Of a stretch of DNA of 28,847 bases, positions 13,663 to 22,009 are shown in pieces. A program made the translations under genes and the position numbers. The stretch lies in assembly GCA_023387085.1 (NCBI GenBank), contig JAEWIL010000202.1, positions 1 through 28,847 on the forward strand, given 5' to 3'. The notes beneath the pieces are model-generated. The model saw only the letters and a program-made list of their open reading frames with translations, searched no databases and was not told where the DNA came from. This DNA is from Pseudomonadota bacterium (GTDB taxonomy: Bacteria; Pseudomonadota; Alphaproteobacteria; Sphingomonadales; Sphingomonadaceae). Numbering within the stretch: position 1 is the first letter of the stretch; each line of letters starts with the position of its first letter.

Positions 13663-16410
13663 ATGACGATGCTCCCTCGCGTCGATCCTCTTGCCCTGCC
13701 CGCCCTCCACGCCAGCCATGTCGGTATCTGGATCGCCGATTCCTCGGGCCGCGTGCAGCGCGTCGGACGTGGCGAGGCGATTGCGTCGGTCGCGGCAACG
13801 CCGCACCTGTTGCTCAACGCGACGCTGACCGGCGACCGGCTCGGCTATCCAGAGCTCTCGGGCCTCGACCTGCTCGAGCTGTTCGCCTTTCTCTATCCGG
13901 CACGCTTCGCGGTGCCGACGCCGGCGGGGATCGCCGCGGCGATCGGCCTCGGCGCGCCGAAGACCGAGGAGGATATTGTGCTCTTCCTGCGGCAGTCCGC
14001 GGCGACGATGCTCGAAACCCTCGACAATCCCGATTGGCCCGAGCGCGAAGGCGCATGGCACGGGCTGCAATCGCTTGGCCGCCAGCGCTGGCCGTGGGCC
14101 TCGCTTCTCCAGCCCCGGCTCGGACCGCCTGACACGGCCGACCGCTGGCTTTTCGCGCGGCTGCCCGAATGGGAGGAGGCGCCGCCGCGCCCCCAGCCGC
14201 GGCAGGTAACGGTCAATCCCGATGACGTCCGCGCGCGGCTCGACCGGCTGACCGGCGACGGCGCCGAGCGGCGCGCAGGGCAGCAGGATTATGCCCGCGC
14301 CGCCGCCGCGATCTTCGCCCCGCGCGAGCGCAGGGACATGCCGCAGATGCTCGTCGCCGAGGCGGGCACTGGCATTGGCAAGACATTGGGCTATCTCGCC
14401 CCCGCCAAGCAGTGGATCGACCAGTCGGCGGGCGCGATCTGCATTTCGACTTATACGAAGGCATTGCAACGCCAGCTCGCGCGCGAGACGGAGAAGCTCT
14501 ACCCCGACGCCGCGACGCACCGCGAGAAGGTGGTCGTGCGCAAAGGGCGCGAAAATTATCTCTGCCTGCTCAATCTCGAGGATGCGTTGCAGGGCGGCTT
14601 TTCAGGGCGCGCTGCGATCCTCGCACAGCTCGTCGCGCGCTGGGCGGCATACACCCGCGATGGCGACATGGTCGGCGGCGATCTGCCCGGCTGGCTGCCT
14701 GCGCTCTTCCGTCGCAACGGAACGACTGCGCTCACCGACCGGCGCGGCGAGTGCATCTATGCCGGCTGCCCGCATTTCAGGAAATGCTTCATCGAACGGT
14801 CGACGCGCGCGGCGACGCAGGCCGATATCGTCATTGCCAACCATGCCCTGACGATGGTGCAGGCCGCGCGTCCGCGCGACGGCGGCGCCCCCGCGACGCG
14901 GCTGATCTTCGACGAGGGTCATCATCTTTGGGACGCCGCCGATTCGATGTTCGCAGCGGCGCTGACCGGGCAGGAAGCGGTCGAAATCCGCCGCTGGGTC
15001 CTTGGCCTCGAGGGCAAATCGCGCGGTCGGCGGCGCGGCCTCGCCGCGAGGCTCGCCGATGTCGCAAGCTATGACGAGGCAGGCGACAAGGCGATTCAGG
15101 CGGCGATCCACGCCGCAGGCGAATTGCCGGGCGATGGCTGGCTCGGCCGGATTTCGGAAAGCGAACCATGGGGCGCGATCGAGCGATTGCTCGTCGCCGT
15201 GCGCGCGATGACCTATGCGCGTAGCGTCGACACCCGCACGGCGGACAGCGGCTACGGCCTCGAAACCGAACTTGCCGATCCCGATCCCGAGCTGGTGACC
15301 GCCGCCGCTGGCGCGAGCGATGCGATCGAGGCGCTGCTCCGCCCGTTGATGGCGCTCGGCAAGCGGCTCGACGCGCTCGTCGAGGATCCGCCCGACTGGC
15401 TCGATGGACAAGCGCGCGCGCGCGTCGATGGCGCGCGGAACAGCCTCGGCACGCGGATCGACACGCTCGGCGGCTGGCTGTCGCTTCTGGGGCGCGTCGG
15501 CGGACCGGCCGATCCCGATTTCGTCGACTGGCTGGCGGTCGATCGCTACGACGGGCGGGAATTCGACCTCGGCCTCCACCGCCACTGGCTCGATCCGGCG
15601 CGGCCCGTCGCCGACATTGTCTATCGCCCCGCCCAAGGCGTGCTCGTCACCTCGGCGACGCTCCGCAGCGACGCTCACGCGGGGGGTGGCTGGGCCGACG
15701 CCGATATCCGTACCGGCGCGCGCCATATGGACGGCGGTGTCCGGCATTTCGCGGTCCCGAGCCCCTTCGACTATGCCCGCCAGTCCGAGGTCTTGATCGT
15801 CACCGATATCCCCCGCGGCGACCTCCCCGCGCTTGCCGGTGCGTACAGCCGGCTCATCGAGGCATCGGGAGGCGGCGCGCTCGGGCTGTTCAGCGCGATC
15901 CGGCGTCTTCGCATCGTCCATTCGCGCATCGCCGACCGGCTCGCGCGCGCCGGCCTTCCGCTCTACGCCCAACATGTCGATCCGCTCGACACCGGCACGC
16001 TCGTCGACATCTTTCGCGCCGATCCGCATGCATCGCTCCTCGGCACCGATGCGCTGCGCGACGGGGTCGACGTTCCGGGCGATTCGCTGCGGCTTGTCGT
16101 GATGGAGGGCGTACCATGGCCGCGCCCGACGATATTGCACGCCGCGCGCCGCGCCGCGCAGGGTGGCAGCGCCTATGACGACAGCGTCATCCGCGCCCGC
16201 ATCGGCCAGGCCTTCGGCCGCCTGATCCGCCGCGCCGATGATTTCGGCCAGTTCGTGATGCTCTCCCCCAGCTTTCCCTCAAGGCTGCTGAGCGCGTTCC
16301 CCGAAGGCACCCCTATCCGCCGCCTGCCGCTCGACGAAGCGGTCAATCATGTCGCCGCCGCAAACGTCGAGCAAAGAAAAACCGCCTTTCCTGCCTTTTC
16401 ACCGTCATGA
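13663..16410 (+). CDS. DinG/XPD-like iron-sulfur DNA helicase
   Basis: The 915-residue superfamily 2 helicase unwinds DNA in the 5'-3' direction with ATP. Seen in order: a Q-like motif (AGQQDYA), Walker A (GTGIGKT, to Lys240), four cysteines at 301, 364, 369 and 375, Walker B DEGH (417-420) and motif VI (QAFGRLIRR). The last three cysteines have the spacing C-x4-C-x5-C, the same as in E. coli DinG, and should hold a [4Fe-4S] cluster. The first 200 residues are an extra domain (VGIWIADSSGRVQRVGRG start) whose LNATL, GYPELSG, LDLLELFAF pattern could be a decayed 3'-5' exonuclease domain, as some DinG proteins carry an exonuclease there; this is a guess. Role inferred: repair or replication of structured DNA. 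Two starts three codons apart (13663, 13669) are possible. Confidence 0.92.
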   Translation: MTMLPRVDPLALPALHASHVGIWIADSSGRVQRVGRGEAIASVAATPHLLLNATLTGDRLGYPELSGLDLLELFAFLYPARFAVPTPAGIAAAIGLGAPKTEEDIVLFLRQSAATMLETLDNPDWPEREGAWHGLQSLGRQRWPWASLLQPRLGPPDTADRWLFARLPEWEEAPPRPQPRQVTVNPDDVRARLDRLTGDGAERRAGQQDYARAAAAIFAPRERRDMPQMLVAEAGTGIGKTLGYLAPAKQWIDQSAGAICISTYTKALQRQLARETEKLYPDAATHREKVVVRKGRENYLCLLNLEDALQGGFSGRAAILAQLVARWAAYTRDGDMVGGDLPGWLPALFRRNGTTALTDRRGECIYAGCPHFRKCFIERSTRAATQADIVIANHALTMVQAARPRDGGAPATRLIFDEGHHLWDAADSMFAAALTGQEAVEIRRWVLGLEGKSRGRRRGLAARLADVASYDEAGDKAIQAAIHAAGELPGDGWLGRISESEPWGAIERLLVAVRAMTYARSVDTRTADSGYGLETELADPDPELVTAAAGASDAIEALLRPLMALGKRLDALVEDPPDWLDGQARARVDGARNSLGTRIDTLGGWLSLLGRVGGPADPDFVDWLAVDRYDGREFDLGLHRHWLDPARPVADIVYRPAQGVLVTSATLRSDAHAGGGWADADIRTGARHMDGGVRHFAVPSPFDYARQSEVLIVTDIPRGDLPALAGAYSRLIEASGGGALGLFSAIRRLRIVHSRIADRLARAGLPLYAQHVDPLDTGTLVDIFRADPHASLLGTDALRDGVDVPGDSLRLVVMEGVPWPRPTILHAARRAAQGGSAYDDSVIRARIGQAFGRLIRRADDFGQFVMLSPSFPSRLLSAFPEGTPIRRLPLDEAVNHVAAANVEQRKTAFPAFSPS

Positions 16411-16466
16411 GATTGCGGCAGAGAGCGTTTGATTGAGGGGATAGAGGATAACGCGGGGAGCGTTTT

Positions 16467-17018
16467 TTGAAGACTTTGACCATCCTGCGCCACGCCAAAT
16501 CCGGCTGGGACGTGCAGGTCGAGCGCGATTTCGACCGTCCGATCAACGCCCGCGGGCGCCGCGGCGCCGAGATCATCGGGCAGTATGTGAGGCGGCAGGC
16601 GCTGCCGGTGGATCGCATCGTCGCTTCGCCCGCGGTGCGCGTGACCGAAACGCTCGACATCTTCCAACCGGCCGCCAATCTCGACGCGATCGAACCGGTC
16701 TGGGACCGGCGCATTTATCTCGCTTCGGCCGCCACCCTGATCGATGTCATCCGCGATACCGGCAAGGATGCAGCCAATCTGCTGATCTCCGGCCACAATC
16801 CGGGGCTTGAGGATCTGGTGCTGATGCTCGTCTCCGAAGCGGACGGCGGCGAACTCAGGGAATCGGTCGAGGAAAAGCTGCCGACCTCGGCGCTCGTGCG
16901 GCTCGAACTCGATATCGCCGACTGGCAGGCGCTCGATATCAACATGGCACGGATCACCGCGTTCATCCGCCCGCGCGACCTCGATCCGGGACTTGCGCCG
17001 GCGATGGACGACGACTGA
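16467..17018 (+). CDS. SixA-like histidine phosphatase
   Basis: The 183-residue protein starts with a TTG at 16467, seven bases after GGGGAG (16454-16459); no ATG fits the conserved N-terminus. It begins (M)KTLTILRHAKSGWD, the RHA(K)S variant of the histidine phosphatase motif with the phospho-accepting His. It continues DRPINARGRR and has the second catalytic His in SGHNPGLEDL. SixA of E. coli removes phosphate from histidine phosphotransfer proteins; the target here is unknown. The C-terminus has a short acidic tail (MDDD). It follows the helicase gene by 56 bases without a terminator and is convergent with the merR-type gene, with a palindromic repeat between them. Confidence 0.92.
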   Translation: MKTLTILRHAKSGWDVQVERDFDRPINARGRRGAEIIGQYVRRQALPVDRIVASPAVRVTETLDIFQPAANLDAIEPVWDRRIYLASAATLIDVIRDTGKDAANLLISGHNPGLEDLVLMLVSEADGGELRESVEEKLPTSALVRLELDIADWQALDINMARITAFIRPRDLDPGLAPAMDDD

Positions 17019-17058
17019 GAGCGATTGTCGACGTTGGGGTAGGAAGCGGACGTATAAG

Positions 17059-17087
17059 TCCTCCCTGTCGTGTCGCGACAGGGAGGA
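17059..17087. repeat. Short copy of a palindromic intergenic repeat
   Basis: TCCTCCCTGTCG (17059-17070) and its inverse (17076-17087) form a perfect 12-base stem with loop TGTCG. Its ends match the outer ends of the larger element at 21748-21882. It lies between two convergent genes, where such elements are often found. No T-run follows on either side. Confidence 0.8.
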
Positions 17088-17119
17088 ATATGGCCACAAT
17101 CGACCGCTAGCCGGCCCGT

Positions 17120-17509
17120 TCAGCGCAGCGCGGCCGCCAGTCGCTGGCGTAGTGCGACCAGTGCCTCTACCGGAATGCCGCGCGGTTGCGCCACGGCAAC
17201 CGGCATGGCTTCGGGGGGCGGCGCTTCGCTTGCCCCGGCGCCATTCTTCTCCGACAAGGCCTTGCGCGCGCCCTCGACAGTGAAGCCCTGCACATGCAGC
17301 AGGTGATAAATCCGTTCGGCCAGCGCAACATCCTCGGCGCGGTAATAGCGCCGACGCCCCGACCGCTGAAGCGGCCGAAGCTGCGGAAAACGCGTTTCCC
17401 AATAACGCAGCACATGCGTCGGAACGCCGATGCGGTCCGCCAACTCGCCGATCGCCAGCATCGCGCCGGCTACCTTGCCGCCATCCGTCCCCGTGTCGGA
17501 ATCAGCCAT
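17120..17509 (-). CDS. MerR-family transcriptional regulator
   Basis: The 129-residue protein has an N-terminal winged helix-turn-helix of the MerR type: LAIGELADRIGVPTHVLRYW, then ETRFPQLRPLQRSGRRRYY and EDVALAERI. The second half is Ala/Pro-rich with a short Leu/Arg helix and has no cysteine metal site, so the ligand is unknown. It lies 14 bases downstream of ihfA at the end of the rpmF-plsX-fabH-ihfA string, the place where alphaproteobacteria commonly carry this gene. The start was taken as the ATG at 17509; an in-frame ATG at 17461 directly before the DNA-binding domain is possible. Confidence 0.93.
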   Translation of the reverse strand: MADSDTGTDGGKVAGAMLAIGELADRIGVPTHVLRYWETRFPQLRPLQRSGRRRYYRAEDVALAERIYHLLHVQGFTVEGARKALSEKNGAGASEAPPPEAMPVAVAQPRGIPVEALVALRQRLAAALR

Positions 17510-17523
17510 GGCCCATGCCCGGG

Positions 17524-17817
17524 CTATTTACCGGCGACGCGGGCACGCATCGACTGGCTGGCGCGAAAGGTCATGACGCGGCGCGGCAGAATCGGAACTT
17601 CGATCCCCGTCTTGGGATTGCGGCCGATGCGCTGTGCCTTGTCGCGCAGCACGAAGGTGCCGAAGCCGGAAATTTTCACATTTTGTCCGTCGGCCAGCGC
17701 GTCGGACATATGGTCGAGAATCGATTCGACGATCGTCGCGGCCTCGTTCCGCGAAAGCCCGATCTGCTGGTTGATCTTTGCCGCAATATCCGCGCGCGTA
17801 AGCGTCCCTGAAGTCAT
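17524..17817 (-). CDS. ihfA: Integration host factor, alpha subunit
   Basis: The 97-residue histone-like protein forms, with IhfB, the heterodimer that binds specific sites and bends DNA sharply, acting in promoters, recombination and replication. It begins TLTRADIAAKINQQIGLSRN and has the family core ISGFGTFVLRDKAQRIGRNP followed by KTGIEV, with the arm proline region that inserts in the DNA minor groove. The ATG at 17817 follows a purine-rich site with AGGAGGGGAAGGG about 5-18 bases upstream. It is 197 bases from fabH, a gap large enough to hold its own promoter, though I saw no clear boxes. IhfA rather than HU or IhfB is chosen from sequence and from the merR neighbour. Confidence 0.95.
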   Translation of the reverse strand: MTSGTLTRADIAAKINQQIGLSRNEAATIVESILDHMSDALADGQNVKISGFGTFVLRDKAQRIGRNPKTGIEVPILPRRVMTFRASQSMRARVAGK

Positions 17818-18014
17818 ATTGTTCCCTTCCCCTCCTGAAGCGGATGCAACCCAAAGGTTCCCGGAAGGCCCCCACCGTCACGAGTCCCGTGCGCTTCTGT
17901 AACAAAAGCGAATAAATCCTCCAAACTGAATTGGATGGAGCGAGGAGTTGATGCGACGGATTTTGGGACAGCTCGCGGGCGTCGCGAAGGGACCGGAGCG
18001 GCCGGAGCACCGAC

Positions 18015-18980
18015 CTAAACGCGCAGGACCGCCGCGCCCCAGGTAAAGCCGCCGCCCATCGCCTCCAGCACCACCAGGTCGCCGCGCTTGATGCGTCCGT
18101 CGCGGACCGCAAGGTCGAGCGCCAAGGGCACGGAGGCGGCCGACGTGTTGGCGTGCTGGTCGACGGTCAGGACAACGCGCTCGGCAGGCAGGCCCAGCTT
18201 CTTGGCCGTCGCGTCGATGATGCGCTTGTTCGCCTGATGCGGGACGACCCAGTCGATCTGGTCCGCTGACAGGCCGACGTCGGTCATCACTTCGCTCAGG
18301 ACCGACGCGAGGTTCGTGACGGCATGGCGGAACACCTCGCGGCCTTGCATGCGAACCTTGCCGACAGTTCCGGTGGTCGAGGGGCCGCCGTCGACATAAA
18401 GCATGTCGCAATATTTGCCCTCGGCATGAAGTCGCGTCGACAATATGCCGCGATCGTCCTCGACCTCTTCCGCCGAAAGAACGATCGCTCCGGCGCCATC
18501 GCCGAACAGGACACAGGTCGTGCGGTCTTCCCAGTCGAGGATGCGGCTGAAGGTTTCGCTGCCGATGACCAGCGCATGCTTCGCCGCGCCGGTGCGGAGC
18601 ATCGAGTCGGCGACCGAGACCGCATAGAGAAAACCCGAACAGACCGCCGCGACGTCGAAAGCGATGCAATCGGGCGCGCCGATTAGCGCCTGGATCTTGG
18701 TAGCTGTTGCCGGGAAGGTGTTATCGGGCGTCGCGGTCGCAACAATGATCAGGCCGATATCCGACGCCTCGAGTCCCGCCGCCCTCAGCGCCTCGCGCGC
18801 CGCCTCGGCACCCAGCGTGCCCGTCGTCTCGTCGGGCTCGGCGATATGGCGAAAGCGGATTCCGGTGCGCTCGACGATCCACTCGTCGCTGGTGTCGACG
18901 CGCTCGGCCAGTTCGGCGTTCGAGACACGCGTCCGCGGCAGCGCGGAGCCGGTGCCAGCCAGAATCGCACGCAACGTCAT
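18015..18980 (-). CDS. fabH: 3-oxoacyl-ACP synthase III
   Basis: The 321-residue cytoplasmic enzyme condenses acetyl-CoA with malonyl-ACP to start each fatty acid. The catalytic triad is readable: Cys114 (AAVCSGFLYA), His248 (VVPHQANKRI) and Asn278 (DQHANTSAAS), matching Cys112, His244 and Asn274 of E. coli. The N-terminal motif SDEWIVERTGIRFRHI is also typical. The ATG at 18980 overlaps the plsX stop as ATGA (18980-18977), so the two are translationally coupled. The order plsX-fabH ties the start of fatty acid synthesis to phosphatidic acid synthesis. Confidence 0.98.
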   Translation of the reverse strand: MTLRAILAGTGSALPRTRVSNAELAERVDTSDEWIVERTGIRFRHIAEPDETTGTLGAEAAREALRAAGLEASDIGLIIVATATPDNTFPATATKIQALIGAPDCIAFDVAAVCSGFLYAVSVADSMLRTGAAKHALVIGSETFSRILDWEDRTTCVLFGDGAGAIVLSAEEVEDDRGILSTRLHAEGKYCDMLYVDGGPSTTGTVGKVRMQGREVFRHAVTNLASVLSEVMTDVGLSADQIDWVVPHQANKRIIDATAKKLGLPAERVVLTVDQHANTSAASVPLALDLAVRDGRIKRGDLVVLEAMGGGFTWGAAVLRV

Positions 18981-20011
18981 GCCGCGGCATTCCCGCGGAA
19001 ATTGGCGAGATCTTCGGTCACCTGACGCGTAATATCCTTCTCGATCAACTCGGCGCACAGGTGGACGCAATTCGCCACACCCTTGGCATCGGCGCTGCCG
19101 TGGCTCTTGAGCACGACGCCGTTGAGGCCGAGGAACACCGCGCCATTATGATTGTTGGGGTCGAGATGGTGGCGCAGCAGCTCGGTCGCGGGGCGTGAGA
19201 TCAGGAAGCCGATCTTCGAGCGGGTCGAGCTGGTGAAGGCGCGGCGGAGCAGGTCGGTGACGAAGCGCGCCGTGCCCTCGATCGTCTTGAGCGCGATATT
19301 GCCCGAGAAACCGTCGTGAACAACGACGTCGACATCGCCGCGCGACAGCTTGTCGCCTTCGATGAAGCCGGTGAACTCCATCGGCAGGCCCTTGGCATCG
19401 CGAAGCAGCGCCGCCGCGTCGCGAATTTCGTCGGTGCCCTTGAGCTCTTCGGTGCCGATGTTGAGCAGCGCCACGCGCGGCCTTTCCAGCCCCATCGCGG
19501 TGCGCGCATAGGCCGCACCCATAACGGCGAACTGGACGAGATTGTTCGCGTCGCACTCGGTGTTCGCGCCAAGGTCGAGCATGACGACGTCGTTGTCGCC
19601 GAGCGAGGGCAGCAGCGCGGCGAGTGCCGGCCGGTCGATACCCGGCATCGTCCGCAACGCGATTTTCGCCATCGCCATCAGCGCGCCGGTATTGCCCGCC
19701 GAAACAGCACCGCCGGCATCGCCGCGTTTTACCGCGTCGATCGCGAGCCCCATCGAGGTGCTCTTCGCCTTGCGGATCGCCTGGCTGGGCTTGTCCTCGC
19801 CCGTCACGACGCCATCGGTGTGGATGATGTCGGACGCCGCGCGCAGATTCGGGTGGTTTTCCAGCGCAGCCTTTATCTGCGCCTCGTCGCCGACGAGGAG
19901 GAAACGCAGCCCGTCATGTTTGTGGCGCGCCATCGCGGCGCCGGCGAGCATCATGCGCACACCGACGTCACCGCCCATCGCATCGATCGCGATTCGCGGT
20001 GTAAGGCTCAT
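18977..20011 (-). CDS. plsX: Phosphate acyltransferase
   Basis: The 344-residue peripheral enzyme makes acyl-phosphate from acyl-ACP, the acyl donor for PlsY in the first step of phospholipid synthesis. It begins with the family signature IAIDAMGGDVG and contains SAGNTGALMAM, GANTECDANNLVQFAVMGA and VHDGFSGNIALKT. Its length is normal. It starts 21 bases downstream of rpmF and overlaps fabH by four bases, so the three genes form one operon. In many alphaproteobacteria a yceD (DUF177) gene precedes plsX; here rpmF takes that place and no yceD is seen in this window. Confidence 0.98.
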   Translation of the reverse strand: MSLTPRIAIDAMGGDVGVRMMLAGAAMARHKHDGLRFLLVGDEAQIKAALENHPNLRAASDIIHTDGVVTGEDKPSQAIRKAKSTSMGLAIDAVKRGDAGGAVSAGNTGALMAMAKIALRTMPGIDRPALAALLPSLGDNDVVMLDLGANTECDANNLVQFAVMGAAYARTAMGLERPRVALLNIGTEELKGTDEIRDAAALLRDAKGLPMEFTGFIEGDKLSRGDVDVVVHDGFSGNIALKTIEGTARFVTDLLRRAFTSSTRSKIGFLISRPATELLRHHLDPNNHNGAVFLGLNGVVLKSHGSADAKGVANCVHLCAELIEKDITRQVTEDLANFRGNAAA

Positions 20012-20032
20012 TCTGGCGCCCTCCGGCTAGGC

Positions 20033-20209
20033 TTAGGCGCCGGCGATCACTTCGCGGCCATTATAGTGGCCGCAGGCGTTGCAGAGATTGTGGGGACGCT
20101 TCAGCTCGCCGCAATTGGGACATTCCTGAAAGGCTTCGACCTTCAGGCTGTCGTGGCTGCGACGCATGCCGCGCTTCGAGGGCGAGGTTTTTCGCTTGGG
20201 AACGGCCAT
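20033..20209 (-). CDS. rpmF: Large ribosomal subunit protein bL32
   Basis: This 58-residue ribosomal protein begins MAVPKRKTSPSKRGMRRSHD. It carries a zinc ribbon with Cys30, Cys33, Cys43 and Cys46 (CPNC and CNAC), the zinc-binding form of bL32. The ATG at 20209 follows AGGAAA by a few bases. It is the first gene of the rpmF-plsX-fabH-ihfA-merR string, an arrangement that links ribosome production with lipid synthesis and recalls the rpmF-plsX-fabH order of E. coli. Confidence 0.97.
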   Translation of the reverse strand: MAVPKRKTSPSKRGMRRSHDSLKVEAFQECPNCGELKRPHNLCNACGHYNGREVIAGA

Positions 20210-20391
20210 TTTATTTCCTGCAATCCTAAATGTTTAATCGAATCGGCGAACCCGGACATATCGCTTCCGTCGCCGGAAATGACTGGCCCGCCCTCCTTGC
20301 CGAAGGTCCGTTATCGCCTGAAAAACGACCGGAAATCTTCCGCCGGAGGGTGCCTCAACGCCTGTTGGTGTCGGGTGCCGGATCGGGCGCG

Positions 20392-20420
20392 GCTATAGCG
20401 TTTTCGCCCGCAAAGGCAAG
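20392..20420 (-). promoter_or_regulatory. Candidate promoter of the rpmF operon
   Basis: On the minus strand CTTGCC (20420-20415) is followed after 17 bases by TATAGC (20397-20392), and the extended form GCTATAGC resembles the alphaproteobacterial -10 region. Transcription would start near 20385, giving a leader of about 175 bases. The rest of the 332-base gap 20210-20541 between rpmF and the divergent MAPEG gene shows no gene or other clear element. Confidence 0.45.
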
Positions 20421-20541
20421 CCCCGACACATGCTTCTCTCGTCACGCCCGTCGGCAGCCCTTGCCCTGTCCCTCGCGCAATGCCACACCTTGTTCGCGAC
20501 CGTTCGGTAAATATGCCACCGATAGCTTGGGGGAAGAGCCA

Positions 20542-20982
20542 ATGATTATCCTGCCGATCAGCCTGACGATTGCCGCGGGGGCGGCGCTTCTCAACATCTG
20601 GCTCACGATTCGCGTCGGGCGCGTGCGCGGACAGGAAAAAGTATCGATCGGCGACGGCGGGAGCGAACCGCTGATCCGGCGCATGCGCGCGCACAGCAAT
20701 TTCGTCGAAAACACCGCCTTCGTTCTGATCCTGCTCGCGCTGATCGAACTCGGGACCGGATCGTCGATCTGGCTGTGGGCCGTGGGCGCGCTTTACCTGG
20801 TCGGCCGCATCCTCCACGCGATCGGCATGGACGGCATGATGTGGGGCCGCATGGCCGGCACGATCGTCACGATGCTGACCCAGTTCGGCCTTGCCGGTTT
20901 CGCGATTTACTCGGTCTATGCGACGCCCGTCACCTTCACGGCAACGAACGTTGTCGAGACCGAGGTCGTCGCACCGCGATAA
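20542..20982 (+). CDS. MAPEG-family membrane protein
   Basis: The 146-residue protein has four hydrophobic segments, starting at MIILPISLTIAAGAALLNIW. It has the family motif RRMRAHSNFVENTAFVLILL between the first two. The MAPEG family (membrane-associated proteins in eicosanoid and glutathione metabolism) includes glutathione transferases and bacterial YecN-type proteins of unknown role; the present protein is closer to the latter by size and motif. The ATG at 20542 is preceded by GGGGGAAGAG. An in-frame open stretch reaches back to 20230 but lacks the family sequence. The stop codon (20980-20982) touches the stop codon of the convergent hydrolase gene with no base between them. Confidence 0.9.
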   Translation: MIILPISLTIAAGAALLNIWLTIRVGRVRGQEKVSIGDGGSEPLIRRMRAHSNFVENTAFVLILLALIELGTGSSIWLWAVGALYLVGRILHAIGMDGMMWGRMAGTIVTMLTQFGLAGFAIYSVYATPVTFTATNVVETEVVAPR

Positions 20983-21648
20983 TCAGCCGCCGACCACGCC
21001 GTCGGCGACATAGGGGTTCGTCCGCCGTTCCTGCGCGAAGCTGCTATGCGGGCCGTGGCCGGGCAGGAATATCGTGTCACCGCCGAGCGGCCACAGCTTC
21101 TGCGTGATCGAATCGAGCAGTTGCTGGTGGTTGCCGCGCGGGAAATCGGTGCGCCCGATCGAACCCTGAAAGATGACATCGCCGACGATCGCCAGCTTCG
21201 AGGGGCCGTGGTGGAACACGACATGGCCCGGCGTGTGCCCCGGGCAATGGATAACATCGATCTCGAGCTTGCCGACGGTCACCTTGTCGCCATCGACAAG
21301 CCAGCGGTCGGGCTCGAACGCCTCCCCGACCATGCCGAAGCGCGCGCCGTCCTCGGCGAACTGCTCGATCCAGAAGCGGTCGTCCTCGTGCGGGCCTTCG
21401 ATGGGAACGCCGAGTTCCCTCGCCAGCATCCCCGCCTGACCGCAATGGTCCATATGGCCGTGGGTGACGAGGATCTTCTCGACCTCGACCCCGGTCTGCC
21501 GCACCGCGTCCTTGAGCTTGTTGAGATCGCCGCCGGGATCGACGAAGGCCGCCTTGTTCGTTTCGGTGCACCAAAGGAGGGTGCAGTTCTGCTGGAAAGC
21601 GGTGACCGGCACGATCGCGGCCTTGAGCGGAGGATTGGGAGCATTCAT
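20983..21648 (-). CDS. Metallo-beta-lactamase-fold hydrolase, glyoxalase II-like
   Basis: The 221-residue protein has the zinc-binding motif THGHMDHCGQ (His63, His65, Asp67, His68), then CPGHTPGHVVFH, VGDVIFQGSIGRTDFP and LPGHGP. The GSIGRTDFP sequence and length fit the YcbL type of glyoxalase II, which hydrolyses S-lactoylglutathione and similar thioesters and uses two metal ions. It likely takes part in methylglyoxal detoxification. The start is the ATG at 21648 (MNAPNPPL); twelve further in-frame codons upstream lack family similarity. It is convergent with the MAPEG gene. Upstream, 21649-22009 contains no gene but holds two palindromic repeats. Confidence 0.93.
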   Translation of the reverse strand: MNAPNPPLKAAIVPVTAFQQNCTLLWCTETNKAAFVDPGGDLNKLKDAVRQTGVEVEKILVTHGHMDHCGQAGMLARELGVPIEGPHEDDRFWIEQFAEDGARFGMVGEAFEPDRWLVDGDKVTVGKLEIDVIHCPGHTPGHVVFHHGPSKLAIVGDVIFQGSIGRTDFPRGNHQQLLDSITQKLWPLGGDTIFLPGHGPHSSFAQERRTNPYVADGVVGG

Positions 21649-21747
21649 GGCCGTGGATGTGGGCAAAGCGCGCCGATTTGGCAAGAGCGGGACTGCGGCG
21701 GTACCGACGGGAAGGTCCGCTGGCTAACGACCGATTGAAGACATAAA

Positions 21748-21882
21748 ATCCTCCCTGTGGCGAAGCCATGGGGAGGTGGCAGCGCGAAGCGCTGACCGAG
21801 GGGCAATAGCGCAAGGTCGCGGCCCCTCCACCCCCGCCTGCGGCGGCGGTTCCCCTCCCCATCGCTACGCGACAGGGAGGAT
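21748..21882. repeat. Composite palindromic repeat element (REP/BIME-like), 135 bases
   Basis: Perfect 11-base ends ATCCTCCCTGT (21748-21758) and ACAGGGAGGAT (21872-21882) enclose two hairpin units. The left unit is CCTCCC-TGT-GGC-GAA-GCC-ATG-GGGAGG. The right unit is CCTCCCCATCGC, TAC, then GCGACAGGGAGG. Between them are complementary GAGGGGC and GCCCCTC arms. The same end sequence forms the short element at 17059-17087, so this is a family with at least two forms here. No protein is encoded. Confidence 0.88.
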
Positions 21883-21894
21883 CGTACCTTGCAT

Positions 21895-21967
21895 CGTCAC
21901 CCCGGACTTGATCCGGGGTCCATGACTTCGGTGCCGCAGTGGATCCCGGGTCAAGCCCGGGATGACG
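21895..21967. repeat. Second palindromic repeat (CGTCAC-CCGG type)
   Basis: Two 28-base arms (21895-21922 and 21940-21967) are inverse copies with four differences, separated by 17 bases. The outer ends are CGTCA and TGACG, and the inner cores CCCGGACTTGATCCGGGG and CCCGGGTCAAGCCCGGGA are themselves near-palindromes. I recall this type as widespread between genes of alphaproteobacteria. It lies only 12 bases from the preceding repeat, which is of a different family. Confidence 0.88.
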
Positions 21968-22009
21968 AAAATGAGCGGCTCAACGTCCGCTCACCACCAA
22001 AAGCCGCCG

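Noticed and set aside
14602..16140. Minus-strand open frame of 512 codons opposite the helicase gene
   Set aside because: The helicase motifs and four cysteines are all on the plus strand; this frame looks like a codon shadow.
17926..17955. Loose inverted repeat between fabH and ihfA
   Set aside because: The pairing is imperfect with no T-run, so it is not supported as a terminator or operator.
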